NCBI RefSeq assembly: GCF_000153345.1
Contig: NZ_CH724126.1
Coordinates: 17,854-81,853 of the forward strand
DNA length: 64,000 nucleotides
DNA from: Neptuniibacter caesariensis
GTDB lineage: Bacteria > Pseudomonadota > Gammaproteobacteria > Pseudomonadales > Balneatricaceae
Reading direction: 5' to 3'
The notes beneath the pieces are model-generated. The model searched no databases, was not told the origin of the DNA, and was given only the letters and a program-made list of their open reading frames with translations. A program made the position numbers and the translations under genes. Every line of letters begins with the position of its first letter. Positions within the stretch are counted from its first letter, which is position 1. Positions 9,435 through 18,881 of the stretch are shown piece by piece.

Positions 9435-9842
9435 CTAAGCCACAACCTTACAGTGCTTCAGAGCATCATTAAGCTCTTTCATCAGCATACTGCGAGTAAT
9501 AATACCCACCAGCTTATGCCCTTCGACAACCGCATACACCTTAGGTTTATCCAAGCCCATCTGCTGAGCCAGATCGACAATACTCATGCTGGGCGATACT
9601 GTCAGAGGATCTCCTCGCATGATATCAGCAACCGTTTCATGGCTGTCACAATGATAGCTATCGGTAATCAGATAAGGCAGGCAATCAAATTCGGACAGAA
9701 AGCCCACTACATTTTGCTGGGCATCGACAACCGGCAAGCCTAAATAGCCAGAGTCCAGAATATGCGTCACTGCCTCAACCATAGACATATCACCACGCAG
9801 CGGCATATTGACGGGATACATCGCTTCTCTAACTTGCAACAT
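9435..9842 (-). CDS. Two-CBS-domain protein
   Basis: A small stand-alone pair of CBS domains (135 residues from the chosen start). CBS1 covers roughly residues 4-65 (with DSGYLGLPVVDAQQNVVGFL) and CBS2 roughly 72-130 (KPKVYAVVEGHKLVGIITRS). Such tandem domains bind adenosyl ligands (AMP, ATP, SAM) and act as energy sensors, but the partner is unknown. The start is placed at the ATG preceded by GGTGAG. Upstream in-frame starts (ATG at 9854, TTG at 9893) lack a better ribosome site. The stretch 9365-9434 between it and the HAD gene contains nothing I can name. Confidence 0.85.
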   Translation of the reverse strand: MLQVREAMYPVNMPLRGDMSMVEAVTHILDSGYLGLPVVDAQQNVVGFLSEFDCLPYLITDSYHCDSHETVADIMRGDPLTVSPSMSIVDLAQQMGLDKPKVYAVVEGHKLVGIITRSMLMKELNDALKHCKVVA

Positions 9843-9973
9843 AACACTCACCATTCCGTTGTTATTAGCTAAGGAATCTACGAACAAGTCCAAGAGAAAA
9901 CATGAAACTTATTCGCAGGTTCCTAACTAAAGTCTGGCAAAGAACTCGAAAATAACAATTCGATTTAGCCAAT

Positions 9974-10000
9974 AAAAAAGGGAGCCTTTGCTCCCTTTAA
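9974..10000 (-). terminator. Intrinsic terminator of the aldo/keto reductase gene
   Basis: An AAAGGGAGC/GCTCCCTTT stem with a CTT-type loop is followed on the minus strand by a run of T residues, 20 bp past the reductase stop codon. Confidence 0.85.
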
Positions 10001-10019
10001 TCAAACTCATATACCCCTG

Positions 10020-11057
10020 TTATGGGCATGGATTTGGATATTGTGTGTGGATCGCTTCTATTTGAGCCAGTAATTCTTCACTGAGCACTAAGTTCGCTGA
10101 CTCAATATTGTCCTTCAACTGGGCCATATTACTCGCCCCAATAATATTGGCATCCACATAGCTTCGGCTATTGACCCAGGCCAGCGCCATAACCGCCGGA
10201 TTTAGACCGTGCGCTTTAGCCAGCTCAACGTAAGCTTGAGTTGCCTTAATCCCCTGCTCAGTAAAGTAGCGAGCATAAGTTGGATGACGAGTAATACGCG
10301 CCCCTTCAGGACGGGCATCATTCAAGTATTTACCACTCAGGACACCAAAGCCCAGAGGCGAATAAGGCAGAAGCGAAACCTCTTCCCGCTGCAGTACCTC
10401 AGTTAACGCAATTTCCGCGGTACGGTTCAACAAGCTAAACGGGTTCTGTACTGACACACAACGCGGCAGATCAAACTTATCTGCTAGCTGCAGACACTTC
10501 ATGGTCCCCCATGCCGTTTCGTTGGATAAACCAAAGTGACGCACCAATCCTTCATCGACCAACTCTTTCAGTACTTCCAGCGTTTCCTGAATCGATGCAC
10601 CATCCTTCTCCGGCTGGTGTGTGTAGTTCAACTGACCAAAGAAGTTTGTTGCCCGATCAGGCCAATGTAGCTGGTAAAGATCGATATAGTCAGTGTGAAG
10701 TCGCTTCAGGCTATTGGTAATCGCTTCGCGGATATTTCTGCGATCCAGCCCCATATCCTCACGGATATAGCTCACCATCTCACCTGGACCTGTCACCTTG
10801 GTGGCCACAACGACCTGATCACGATTGCCTCTGGTCTTCAACCAGTGTCCGATAATCTCCTCATTGCGCCCCTGATACTCAGCGGAAGTTGGGATTGGAT
10901 ACATCTCCGCGCCGTCCAGAAAATTAATCCCCTGATCGACAGCAAAATCCATCTGGGCAAAGGCTTCTTCCTGGGAGTGATCGCTGCCATAAGTCATCGT
11001 TCCCAGACAGATCTGGCTGACAGCAATATCGGTATTGCCTAACTTGTTGTACTGCAT
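10020..11057 (-). CDS. Aldo/keto reductase, Tas-like
   Basis: An NADP(H)-dependent aldo/keto reductase of 345 residues, the size of the E. coli Tas/YajO group. The N-terminus MQYNKLGNTDIAVSQICLGTMTYG is typical. The catalytic region includes NFLDGAEMYPIP (Asp and Tyr of the tetrad near residues 48-53) and KDNIESANL-type C-terminal NADP contacts preceded by IIGASNMAQL. DLYQLHWPDR supplies the active-site histidine near 130. The natural substrate is unknown. It lies 25 bp upstream of nothing else on its strand except its own terminator, and downstream of rlmI by only 24 bp, so it may be the last gene of that transcript. Confidence 0.92.
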   Translation of the reverse strand: MQYNKLGNTDIAVSQICLGTMTYGSDHSQEEAFAQMDFAVDQGINFLDGAEMYPIPTSAEYQGRNEEIIGHWLKTRGNRDQVVVATKVTGPGEMVSYIREDMGLDRRNIREAITNSLKRLHTDYIDLYQLHWPDRATNFFGQLNYTHQPEKDGASIQETLEVLKELVDEGLVRHFGLSNETAWGTMKCLQLADKFDLPRCVSVQNPFSLLNRTAEIALTEVLQREEVSLLPYSPLGFGVLSGKYLNDARPEGARITRHPTYARYFTEQGIKATQAYVELAKAHGLNPAVMALAWVNSRSYVDANIIGASNMAQLKDNIESANLVLSEELLAQIEAIHTQYPNPCP

Positions 11058-11081
11058 GGCGACTCCTTAACTCAGCTACGC

Positions 11082-12278
11082 TTATGCCGAAGGCAGCACT
11101 CGAACAAAGAATGATTTCAGATAATCCGTTTCAGGAATCGCTGGATGAACCGGATGATCCGCGCCCTGATGCCCCTGATCAAAGATCTGCGCATTACGGT
11201 CTAGCTCGCGACTGTTACTGCGGATAATATCCACCAGCCTTTCTCGCTGTAGGTGCATTGAGCAAGATGCGGAGACCAAAATCCCATCTTTCTTTAACAG
11301 ACGCATGGCGAAATTATTCATACGCGAGTAAGCGCGCTCACCATTGCGGACATCTTTCTTCTTCTGGATAAATGCAGGCGGATCCAGCACTACCACATCG
11401 AACTTCTCTTTATCAGCAATCAGTGATTTACAGATATCAAACGCATCACCATGGAAGCCTTCAAAACGATCTTCTGCGTTGTTGATACGCGCATTTTCCG
11501 CCGCCACTTCCAAAGCAAAGTGAGAAGCATCAACACAGATCGCCTGAGAAGCACCCGCAGCTAATGCTTGTGCTCCCCAGCCGCCGACATAGCTGAACAG
11601 ATCAAGAACACGCTTGCCTTCAACATGTTTCTGCATCTGAGCACGGTTATTACGGTGATCATAGAACCATCCGGTTTTCTGACCTTTCTGAAGCGGCGCC
11701 AACAGCGGAACAGTATTCTCCATCAGCGGGCAAAGCTCAGGGATATCGCCCTGAACAATCTCTGTGTAGGTTTCTAACCCTTCCATGTCACGCATTTTGC
11801 CGTCATTTCGTAACAGGATCGCCTTAGGTGTAAATACCTTGTTCAGCGCGTCAACGACCTCATCAAGCACCGCTTCCATACCCGCCGTTGAAACCTGAAC
11901 AACGAATACATCATAAAAGCGATCGATCACCAACCCAGGGAGCGCATCACTATCACCGAATACCAGGCGGTAACAATCATCACTGAAGCAAGCCTCACGC
12001 AGTGACAACGCCACTTTAATACGATGAATCAGCAGCGAACGATCCAGCTTATACTTGAGATCACGGCTTACCATACGCCCACAAATCAGCGTATTCGGAT
12101 TCACATAGGCAATACCCAGTGGTTTGCCCTTATCTGTTTCCACAACGACCTGCTGGCCTGGTTCAAAGCCCTTCAGTGGTGTCGCACTGTTATCCACTTC
12201 GTTGCTATAGATCCAAAGATGACCTCCGCGTAAGCGGCGTTCAGCTCCACTGTTTAGTTTCAGTATTGGCAGTGACAT
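11082..12278 (-). CDS. rlmI: 23S rRNA m5C1962 methyltransferase RlmI-type
   Basis: A class I SAM-dependent RNA cytosine-5 methyltransferase of 398 residues. It has an N-terminal PUA RNA-binding domain (about 1-75, LKSGAERRLRGGHLWIYSNE-like start) and a Rossmann methyltransferase domain. SAM motif I is VLDLFSYVGGWGAQALAAGA near 224-243, motif IV is VVLDPPAFIQKKKD, and the SASCSMH motif is the conserved catalytic-cysteine region. It follows gcvH after 79 bp containing a hairpin. I assign RlmI by architecture; the close paralogue class RlmK/L is larger. Confidence 0.9.
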   Translation of the reverse strand: MSLPILKLNSGAERRLRGGHLWIYSNEVDNSATPLKGFEPGQQVVVETDKGKPLGIAYVNPNTLICGRMVSRDLKYKLDRSLLIHRIKVALSLREACFSDDCYRLVFGDSDALPGLVIDRFYDVFVVQVSTAGMEAVLDEVVDALNKVFTPKAILLRNDGKMRDMEGLETYTEIVQGDIPELCPLMENTVPLLAPLQKGQKTGWFYDHRNNRAQMQKHVEGKRVLDLFSYVGGWGAQALAAGASQAICVDASHFALEVAAENARINNAEDRFEGFHGDAFDICKSLIADKEKFDVVVLDPPAFIQKKKDVRNGERAYSRMNNFAMRLLKKDGILVSASCSMHLQRERLVDIIRSNSRELDRNAQIFDQGHQGADHPVHPAIPETDYLKSFFVRVLPSA

Positions 12279-12302
12279 TTTTTTCCTGTTTTACAGACAA
12301 CA

Positions 12303-12323
12303 GTCCCGGCATATAGCCGGGAC
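12303..12323 (-). other. Stem-loop between gcvH and rlmI
   Basis: A perfect 8-bp GTCCCGGC/GCCGGGAC stem with a 5-nt loop lies between the gcvH stop and the rlmI start. There is no T-run after it on the minus strand, so it is more likely an mRNA-stability or attenuation hairpin than a full terminator. Confidence 0.55.
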
Positions 12324-12357
12324 AGAAAATACTATAAGGCATATGCCTCAGCTTTGT

Positions 12358-12750
12358 TTAAGCTTCTGACTCGCACAGATCATTGTAAGCTTCTGCATCC
12401 AGCAGTTCATTCAGCTCATCCTGATCAGACAGTTTCAGTTTGAAGAACCAGCCATCAGCGTAAGGGTCAGAATTAACCAGTTCAGGCGAATCTTCCAATT
12501 CTTCGTTAACTTCCACAACTTCACCGCTAAGTGGAGCATAAATATCCGATGCCGCCTTAACAGACTCAACAACACCTGACTCGTCGCCCATAGCAACTTC
12601 AGCACCAACTTCTGGCAGTTCAACAAAAACTACATCACCCAACAGATCCTGTGCGTGATCAGTGACACCGATTGTAACTGTGCCGTCACCCTCAACGCGA
12701 ATCCATTCATGACTAGCAACGTATTTCAGTTCAGATGGGATGTTACTCAT
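12358..12750 (-). CDS. gcvH: Glycine cleavage system H protein
   Basis: The lipoylated carrier that shuttles the methylamine arm between the P, T and L proteins of the glycine cleavage system. It is 130 residues, the normal length. The lipoyl-attachment lysine is K65 in the conserved segment [20 protein letters not shown], and the N-terminal [22 protein letters not shown] is characteristic. It follows gcvT by 39 bp. The usual third partner gcvP is not next in line; rlmI is there instead, so glycine decarboxylase must be encoded outside this window. Confidence 0.97.
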   Translation of the reverse strand: MSNIPSELKYVASHEWIRVEGDGTVTIGVTDHAQDLLGDVVFVELPEVGAEVAMGDESGVVESVKAASDIYAPLSGEVVEVNEELEDSPELVNSDPYADGWFFKLKLSDQDELNELLDAEAYNDLCESEA

Positions 12751-12789
12751 TGTTAATTCCTACCCTATAGGACCGGTTAAAATCTAAAT

Positions 12790-13896
12790 TCAGTCAAAAA
12801 CTTTTTTGCCATTACGAACAAAAGAGGGACGAATAACCCGCACAGGGACTAATTTTCCTCTGATATCCACTTCGGCTTGATCTGCAGTCGCAGATGGCAC
12901 TCTTGCCATCGCAATTGCACATCCTAGTGTAGGCGAAAAAGTACCACTGGTAATCTCACCTTCGCCAACACCACTCACAACGACCTTTTGATGCGCTCGA
13001 AGCACACCACGGGATTCCATGACCAGGCCAACTAATTTCTCAGATATCCCAGCCTCTTTTTTCGCCTGTAACGCTTCGCGGCCGATAAAAATACGCTCCT
13101 GCGGTTCCCAGGCAATGGTCCACCCCATGTTAGCGGCTAACGGGGATACCGTTTCATCCATATCAGCACCGTAGAGGTTCATACCGGCTTCCAAACGAAG
13201 CGTGTCTCGCGCCCCCAGGCCGCACGGGCTTACACCCGCATCAGCGAGTGCTTGCCAAAAATCAGCAACCTCATCTTCCGGCAGCATGATCTCAAGGCCA
13301 TCCTCACCAGTATAGCCAGTTCTGGCAATAAACCAGCCTTCGGATTCTAAGCCCTGAAATACGCTTAACTGATCAATGAGCGTTGCACGGGATTCAGATA
13401 CAGACTGCTTAGCCAGTTCAAGTGCTTTAGGGCCCTGAACCGCTACCATCGCCAGATCAGGCTGCTCAGTCAGCGCAACGTCATCAAAGCTCGCTGTTTG
13501 ATCTGACATCCAGCGCAGATCTTTCTCTCGTGTTGCACAGTTCACCACTACTCGGAACCATTCACCAGCAACACCTGGCTCAGTCATCAGATAAACGATG
13601 AGGTCATCAATGACCCCGGCATCTTCATTGAGCATGCCGCTATACATTGCTTTACCTTTCTGCTGCAGTTTAGCAACATCGTTGGCCAGCAAGTATCTTA
13701 AATATTCTTTTGCATCAGTACCGGTTACGTCTACAACCGTCATATGGGAGACGTCAAACATGCCCGCTTCCTGGCGGACCTTATGGTGCTCATCAACTTG
13801 TGAACCGTAATGGATCGGCATATCCCAGCCGCCAAAATCAACCAGCTTCGCACCCATTTCCTGGTGCTTATCGTACAGTGCGGTTTTATTACCCAT
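12790..13896 (-). CDS. gcvT: Glycine cleavage system T protein (aminomethyltransferase)
   Basis: Transfers the C1 unit from the aminomethyl-lipoyl arm of GcvH to tetrahydrofolate and releases ammonia. The 368-residue protein has the folate-binding N-terminal domain ([21 protein letters not shown], then FDVSHM) and a C-terminal barrel containing [18 protein letters not shown]. The catalytic-type aspartate corresponds to the Asp in the N-terminal LLANDVAKL region. The gene starts a gcvT-gcvH unit with its own upstream region of 196 bp, separate from the ubiI gene. The GcvR regulator is encoded 8 kb away in this window. Confidence 0.97.
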   Translation of the reverse strand: MGNKTALYDKHQEMGAKLVDFGGWDMPIHYGSQVDEHHKVRQEAGMFDVSHMTVVDVTGTDAKEYLRYLLANDVAKLQQKGKAMYSGMLNEDAGVIDDLIVYLMTEPGVAGEWFRVVVNCATREKDLRWMSDQTASFDDVALTEQPDLAMVAVQGPKALELAKQSVSESRATLIDQLSVFQGLESEGWFIARTGYTGEDGLEIMLPEDEVADFWQALADAGVSPCGLGARDTLRLEAGMNLYGADMDETVSPLAANMGWTIAWEPQERIFIGREALQAKKEAGISEKLVGLVMESRGVLRAHQKVVVSGVGEGEITSGTFSPTLGCAIAMARVPSATADQAEVDIRGKLVPVRVIRPSFVRNGKKVFD

Positions 13897-14026
13897 AGTT
13901 ATTAACTCTTATTAAGGGTCTGAAGTGAAACGCTTGCCCCACTTCCAGCGCTAAATACCATAATTTTTGCTTTATATACGGGCTAATAGCGATAAAAGGC
14001 CCGAAAAAATAAAAAAGGGAAGACAA

Positions 14027-14053
14027 TTTATAGGGATTTTCCCTGTAGTTCAA
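14027..14053 (-). promoter_or_regulatory. Candidate gcvT promoter
   Basis: Minus-strand TTGAAC and TATAAA are separated by 15 bp in the gap between ubiI and gcvT. The spacing is short, so this is a weak prediction. I looked here for a glycine riboswitch and did not find its conserved core. Confidence 0.3.
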
Positions 14054-14092
14054 TCTTTGCCCGCAACTCTCAACTGCGACTATGGTATTTAC

Positions 14093-15361
14093 TTATGAAT
14101 CTTTAAATGATCTCTGCGCCAACGCAGGACCTTTTCCGGAAAGCCCCATCGCCTCCTGAACCAGGTGGTTTTTAATCGCACCCAGCCCATCTAACCAGTT
14201 CATTCCCATATTTCTAGCCAGTACAGCAACCGGGTTTCGGCTGGCGAAGAGTCGTTTGAAGCCCTCCATCGTGGCCGCCATCTGAATATTTTCCGAATGC
14301 CTTTCACGTTGATAACGGCGCAGTACTGATAATGATCCCAGTGCCTCACCACGTGCATAGGCCGCCATTAAGGTTTCTGCCAGCTGCGCCGCATCCAACA
14401 GACCAAGGTTCACCCCCTGACCTGCCAGAGGGTGTATGGTATGCGCCGCATCACCAATAACTACAAAACCCGATTTAACATAGTGTTGAGCATGACGCTG
14501 ACGCAGCGGAAAAACACTACGCTGATCAGTTTCCAGGATATCGCCCAGAACATGCTCAAACGCGGCCCCTAGTGCCTGACAAAAATCCTCATCAGACAAA
14601 GTCATCAACGCTTTCGCATGGCCAGGCGAGGTCGACCAGACAATCGAGCAGTAATGGTTGCCATCATCACTGGAAAGAGGCAACAACGCTAAAGGGCCAT
14701 CATCAGTAAATCGCTGCCAGGCCGTTTGTTGATGATCCACGCTGGTTTTCACTGTCGTCACGATCGCATGATGACCATAGTCCCACTCCAGCATTGGTAA
14801 ACCTGCCATCTGCCGGGTTTTAGACAATGCACCATCAGCGGCGACCAACAGCGACGTTTCGATACAGCGCTGATCACTAAGTTCCAACGTTTTTAAAGAA
14901 CTAGCGCTCAAATCTGCCTTAACCAGCTCAACGCCCGTTACCAGTTGCACATTATCCAGCTCAGCCACCGTTGCCAGCAGCCCTGCCAAGGTAACTCGGT
15001 TTTCAACTATATGCCCCAGAGCCTGTTCGTGCAGATCTTGCGCGGAAAAATGGATTTTCCCGGTGCCTTCGCCATCCCAGACATCCATATCGGTGTACGG
15101 GCTCAATCGGAAGGATGCCATTTTTTCCCAAGCCCCGACCGCCGTAAGGATCTGCTGTGATGCACAAGTCAGCGCACTGACACGAGGATCAAAGTTCTCA
15201 GACTGCTGCGCGCGAACCCAATCAGAAAATCCCTGGGGATCCCCCTTTCTCTGCTCCAGAACGATAATTTTCATCCCAGAAGGGGCCATCGCTGCGGCCA
15301 GGGTTAACCCAACCATTCCGGCACCGACGATTACAACATCCGCATGCATCTGATTTGACAT
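14093..15361 (-). CDS. ubiI: UbiI/VisC-type FAD-dependent ubiquinone hydroxylase
   Basis: A flavoprotein monooxygenase of the UbiH/UbiF/VisC family that hydroxylates the ring of ubiquinone intermediates, most likely at C5. It is 422 residues. The N-terminal dinucleotide motif is VVIVGAGMVGLTLAAAM (GxGxxG), and the second FAD motif GDAAHTIHPLAGQGVNLGLLD lies near 300-320. It is the last of the ygfB-pepP-ubiH-ubiI cluster, 8 bp after ubiH. Position next to ubiH and upstream of gcvT matches visC/ubiI of E. coli, which is why I prefer UbiI over UbiF. Confidence 0.9.
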   Translation of the reverse strand: MSNQMHADVVIVGAGMVGLTLAAAMAPSGMKIIVLEQRKGDPQGFSDWVRAQQSENFDPRVSALTCASQQILTAVGAWEKMASFRLSPYTDMDVWDGEGTGKIHFSAQDLHEQALGHIVENRVTLAGLLATVAELDNVQLVTGVELVKADLSASSLKTLELSDQRCIETSLLVAADGALSKTRQMAGLPMLEWDYGHHAIVTTVKTSVDHQQTAWQRFTDDGPLALLPLSSDDGNHYCSIVWSTSPGHAKALMTLSDEDFCQALGAAFEHVLGDILETDQRSVFPLRQRHAQHYVKSGFVVIGDAAHTIHPLAGQGVNLGLLDAAQLAETLMAAYARGEALGSLSVLRRYQRERHSENIQMAATMEGFKRLFASRNPVAVLARNMGMNWLDGLGAIKNHLVQEAMGLSGKGPALAQRSFKDS

Positions 15362-15369
15362 GAAAAAAC

Positions 15370-16614
15370 CTATTTCAATTTAGGGGCAGGTGCATCCAAC
15401 CCCATTGCGGCACGAGCAAACAAGGTTCTGGCGGGGGGGCAGACATCCATCACCTGCAAGCCAATATTTCTGCCTAAAGCTAATAACGGGCTACTGTTTG
15501 AGAAAAGCTTCATGGTTTGATCGCTGAATCCGATCGTTTTTTGCTGATCCGCGCGCTGTTGCTCGTAAAAGCTTTGTAAAAGGCCTAAGTCACCCAGATT
15601 AACCTGTTCTTTTCGCGCCTGTATCAGCTTGTCAGCAAGCGCAACAACTCCCCTTAGCGCCAGGTTATATCCTTGCCCGGCAATAGGATGCAACGCATGC
15701 GCTGCGTTCCCTAACACCACGATACCCTTACGTACCTGCTCATCCGCAAGCACCAGCTTTAGGGGATATGAAGCGCGTTCACCCACGGCAATAAAATTGC
15801 CGGCCCGATAACCAAAACGTTCTTGCAGCTTCTCGAGGAACGCATGATCGCTAAGCGCCATCACCTCATCTATCTGCTCATCCGGCACGGTCCAGACTAA
15901 ACCACAGCGATATCGGCCTTTCTGGGTTTCGAGTGGTAAAAGCGCCATTGGCCCCGTATCTGTGAAACGTTCATAAGCCACATTGTTGTGCTGTCGATCC
16001 GGACTCACATTCGCAACCACTGCATGCTGTGCATAAGTTGTCTGGGTATAACCTATACCCAATTTTTCCCGAAGTTCTGAACGCCCCCCGTCAGCCATGA
16101 CCACCAATTCACAGCTAAGGGTGTGTTCCTGGCCTTCTGTGGATAGAGTCACCTCCATGCTGTCCGCACCGGTACTCATATCGGTCACTTCAGCGGGGGC
16201 AATAAACTCGACATGGGCTGCGTCTGATTGTTGCAAGCGATCCCAAAGCACGCGTCCCAACCAATGATTTTCAACTACGTAGCCCAGCGCTGGAACCGAC
16301 TCATCTTCGGCATTCAGTCGCGTGGCACCAAAGTGACCTTTGTCCGAAACATGAATCTGCTGGATCGGCTCCAAGTGCTCTCTTAGCGTCTCCCAGAGAC
16401 CCATGGTTTCGTAGATAGTCCGGCTACCGTATGCCAAAGCAGTTGCACGAGCATCGTAACTAGGCTGATATTCAAGTGCAGATTCTGCAACCGGGAACGC
16501 TTCTACAATAGCGATCTTCAGGTCTAACTGTTCTGCAACCTGCAAAAGAGCACAAGCCAGGCTCGCGCCCACCATGCCCCCACCTACAATTACGATGTCG
16601 TAGTGCTGTTTCAT
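15370..16614 (-). CDS. ubiH: 2-octaprenyl-6-methoxyphenol hydroxylase
   Basis: An FAD-dependent hydroxylase acting at C1 of the ubiquinone precursor ring. It has 414 residues, with the FAD-binding IVIVGGGMVGASLACALL at the start and a second FAD motif GNAAHALHPIAGQGYNLALR near 300-320. In that motif the usual GD is GN, which is the variant typical of UbiH. The ATG overlaps the pepP stop (ATGA) and the gene is followed by ubiI after 8 bp, so the cluster is one operon as in E. coli. Confidence 0.93.
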   Translation of the reverse strand: MKQHYDIVIVGGGMVGASLACALLQVAEQLDLKIAIVEAFPVAESALEYQPSYDARATALAYGSRTIYETMGLWETLREHLEPIQQIHVSDKGHFGATRLNAEDESVPALGYVVENHWLGRVLWDRLQQSDAAHVEFIAPAEVTDMSTGADSMEVTLSTEGQEHTLSCELVVMADGGRSELREKLGIGYTQTTYAQHAVVANVSPDRQHNNVAYERFTDTGPMALLPLETQKGRYRCGLVWTVPDEQIDEVMALSDHAFLEKLQERFGYRAGNFIAVGERASYPLKLVLADEQVRKGIVVLGNAAHALHPIAGQGYNLALRGVVALADKLIQARKEQVNLGDLGLLQSFYEQQRADQQKTIGFSDQTMKLFSNSSPLLALGRNIGLQVMDVCPPARTLFARAAMGLDAPAPKLK

Positions 16615-17927
16615 AGTCCGGCCATTAACGCCTCAATTTCATCGATCTCTTTAGGGACCGATGCGGTTAAAACTTCGCATCCTTTGGATGTGATTAATAC
16701 ATCATCTTCAATACGCACGCCGATGCCTCGCCAGCAAGGATCGACTTTGTCATTATCGGGCGCAATATAGATGCCCGGCTCGACGGTCATCACCATGCCA
16801 GGTTCTAGCGGACGCCAGTCACCATCGACTTTATAGTCACCAACATCGTGCACATCCATACCCAGCCAGTGCCCGATCCTATGCATATAGAATTCGCGAT
16901 AGCCGCCTGATTGAATCTCAGATTCAAGACTACCTTTTAACAGCCCTAACTCAATCAAACCTTCGGTTAGCACTTCAATAGACTTTTCATGGACCGCTTC
17001 CCAAAGTACCCCCGGGCGCGCCAATTCAATACAGGCCTTCTGAGCTTTTAATACCAACGCATAGATAGCACGCTGCGCTTCACTGAAAGTTCCGTTCACC
17101 GGAAAAGTACGTGTAATATCGCCCGCATAGTGCTGATACTCACAACCGGCATCAATCAGTACCAGATCGCCGCCATTCAGCTCTGCATCATTCTCAATGT
17201 AATGAAGAATGCACGCATTTTCGCCCCCACCTACGATCGTTGAATAGGCAGGCTGGCGAGCGCCATTCATGGCAAAGTGATGCAAAATTTCTGCTTCTAA
17301 CTGGTACTCCATTAAGCCAGGTCGGCATAGCTGCATCGCTTTGATGTGGCCCTGTGCTGATATCTCCCCCGCACGGCGCATTAGGTCAGCTTCCGCATCA
17401 CTCTTAATCAGGCGCATTTCGTGCAGCAGATGATCCAGCATGACTAATTCACTTGGCGCCACAGCCCCTTGACGGACTTTACTGCGGATCAGATTCAGCC
17501 AGTGGGTGACCTGCTGATCCAGCGCTTCGTCCTGACCGATAGCGTAATAGATTCGCTCCATGCCATTTAAAAGCGCAGGCAACACATCATCGATTTCATG
17601 GATAGCATGCGCCTCATCGATTGCATAATCTGCGACAATACCCTCAGGGCCCGCACGGTATCCATTCCAGATCTCCATCAGGCGATCCCGATCTCGGCAA
17701 AACATAACCGTTTCACCCTGTTTGCGGCCCGGGATCAGCAGCAAAACCGCCTCAGGTTCGTTAAAACCGGTCAGATAGAAAAAACTACTATCCTGACGGA
17801 ACGGATATTCCACATCATTATTGCGCTGCTTCATCGTTGCTGAAGGGATAATGGCAATGCTACCCGGGAGCATTTTCTCCATCAGCGCCTTACGACGACC
17901 AACAAACTGATCCATTTCAATGTTCAT
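16611..17927 (-). CDS. pepP: Xaa-Pro aminopeptidase (aminopeptidase P)
   Basis: A cytosolic dimanganese peptidase that removes an N-terminal residue preceding proline. It is 438 residues, with the N-terminal creatinase-like domain followed by the pita-bread catalytic domain. The five metal ligands are recognisable: two aspartates in LIDAGCEYQHYAGDITRTF, the histidine in HRIGHWLGMDVHDVG, the glutamate in MTVEPGIYI, and the glutamate in GVRIEDDVLIT. I start it at the ATG that overlaps the ygfB stop (TGATG). A TTG one codon earlier is less likely. It overlaps ubiH by 4 bp. Confidence 0.96.
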   Translation of the reverse strand: MNIEMDQFVGRRKALMEKMLPGSIAIIPSATMKQRNNDVEYPFRQDSSFFYLTGFNEPEAVLLLIPGRKQGETVMFCRDRDRLMEIWNGYRAGPEGIVADYAIDEAHAIHEIDDVLPALLNGMERIYYAIGQDEALDQQVTHWLNLIRSKVRQGAVAPSELVMLDHLLHEMRLIKSDAEADLMRRAGEISAQGHIKAMQLCRPGLMEYQLEAEILHHFAMNGARQPAYSTIVGGGENACILHYIENDAELNGGDLVLIDAGCEYQHYAGDITRTFPVNGTFSEAQRAIYALVLKAQKACIELARPGVLWEAVHEKSIEVLTEGLIELGLLKGSLESEIQSGGYREFYMHRIGHWLGMDVHDVGDYKVDGDWRPLEPGMVMTVEPGIYIAPDNDKVDPCWRGIGVRIEDDVLITSKGCEVLTASVPKEIDEIEALMAGL

Positions 17928-18538
17928 CAATGCAACCTGTTACTATCCGGCTGAGCTTTTGCAAACTCTTGCTCTTTATCTGCCAGGGCTTTGTTACACT
18001 CAGTAAACAGCATAAGTACAGCCATGCGCACATACTCCTGAACTTCCATCAGATCGGATTCATTTTCATCCAGTTCTTCAAGGTCCGCAGATATCTGAGC
18101 GATCTGCCCTAAGTCATTCAGTGTTTCTTTAGCTTCTGGAGAAAGAGACGCATCCGTATGTTTGCCATACAAGCCAAAACCGGACAGGAAACTCTGACAC
18201 CAGCGCCCCAGAGCCTCAGCCCTAAGGGATATCTCATTCTCATCATCAGGTAGTAAAAGCTCAAACTCCAGATCCATACTCTCAAGTGCATCGGTGGTCG
18301 CACCATACAGGTTCAATAGCGTCACTTTACTACTCTCCTGCTTCAGTGCTTCTGTATCCATCAACTCGCAGGCCGCCTGAATCAGCATCGCAGGTTGTAA
18401 GCGTGCGCCTGCCGCCAGATGGCCTGCAATCAAGCCATGCAATTCAGCAGGAGAAACCAGCCCAACACCCTCTTCAACGAACAGGTTTGCAATTACTTCA
18501 AAATCGGGCAGATCTACTGGAATATTATCTTCAGACAT
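17927..18538 (-). CDS. YgfB/YecA family (UPF0149) protein
   Basis: A 203-residue all-helical UPF0149 protein. Visible family hallmarks are the SPAELHGLIAGHLAAGA segment near residues 29-45 and the central FLSGFGLYG motif, followed by acidic regions with EELDENESDLMEVQEYVRMA. In Pseudomonas the YgfB homologue affects expression of a muropeptide amidase and antibiotic tolerance, but a general function is not settled. It is the first gene of the ygfB-pepP-ubiH-ubiI operon. A clear TATAAT lies on the minus strand at 18556-18561 upstream, though the -35 is weak. Confidence 0.92.
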   Translation of the reverse strand: MSEDNIPVDLPDFEVIANLFVEEGVGLVSPAELHGLIAGHLAAGARLQPAMLIQAACELMDTEALKQESSKVTLLNLYGATTDALESMDLEFELLLPDDENEISLRAEALGRWCQSFLSGFGLYGKHTDASLSPEAKETLNDLGQIAQISADLEELDENESDLMEVQEYVRMAVLMLFTECNKALADKEQEFAKAQPDSNRLH

Positions 18539-18604
18539 GGATAGAACTCATCAATATTATATTGTTGTTAATCCTAGCATTTCCCTTCTTCTCATGCAGC
18601 GTCA

Positions 18605-18633
18605 TTGACCCTAAGACAGTGGCTTATTATAGT
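18605..18633 (+). promoter_or_regulatory. Sigma-70 promoter for the zapA operon
   Basis: TTGACC and TATAGT are spaced by exactly 17 bp, and the -10 ends 38 bp before the first start codon of the TIGR02449-zapA unit. This is the best-formed plus-strand promoter in the area. Confidence 0.75.
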
Positions 18634-18671
18634 CCCCTGATAACCTTAAGCCTGTGGAGCTTATTTTTCGC

Positions 18672-18881
18672 ATGACCGAGCACTACTTTAACGCGCTTGA
18701 ACAGAAAATCGATCAACTGCTGCAACACTGTGAACAGCTGGAGCGGGAGAATGATCAACTTCGTGAACGAGAACAGTCACTCAAAGAAGAGCGCGCGCAG
18801 CTAGTCCAGCTAAATGAACAAACCCAAAGTAAAATAAAGACCATGATCATGCGCCTTAAAGCTCTGGAGCAAAACAAATGA
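18672..18881 (+). CDS. Small coiled-coil protein (TIGR02449 family, ZapB-like)
   Basis: A 69-residue protein that is almost entirely coiled coil: LEQKIDQLLQHCEQLERE followed by further heptads rich in Gln, Glu and Lys. It matches the small TIGR02449 family found next to zapA, annotated in many genomes as cell division protein ZapB-like. Its stop overlaps the zapA start (ATGA), which supports a joint role at the Z-ring. I chose the ATG here. A GTG six codons earlier is possible but would overlap the ribosome site GGAG. Confidence 0.85.
   Translation: MTEHYFNALEQKIDQLLQHCEQLERENDQLREREQSLKEERAQLVQLNEQTQSKIKTMIMRLKALEQNK

Noticed and set aside
12303-12323. Intrinsic terminator between gcvH and rlmI
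   Set aside because: The stem is perfect but neither strand has a T-run after it, so it is listed as a stem-loop only.
13897-14092. Possible glycine riboswitch upstream of gcvT
   Set aside because: The leader has GAGAG and GGGGCAAG fragments, but the ordered core of the glycine aptamer is missing. It only forms small stems such as GAAGTG/CACTTC.
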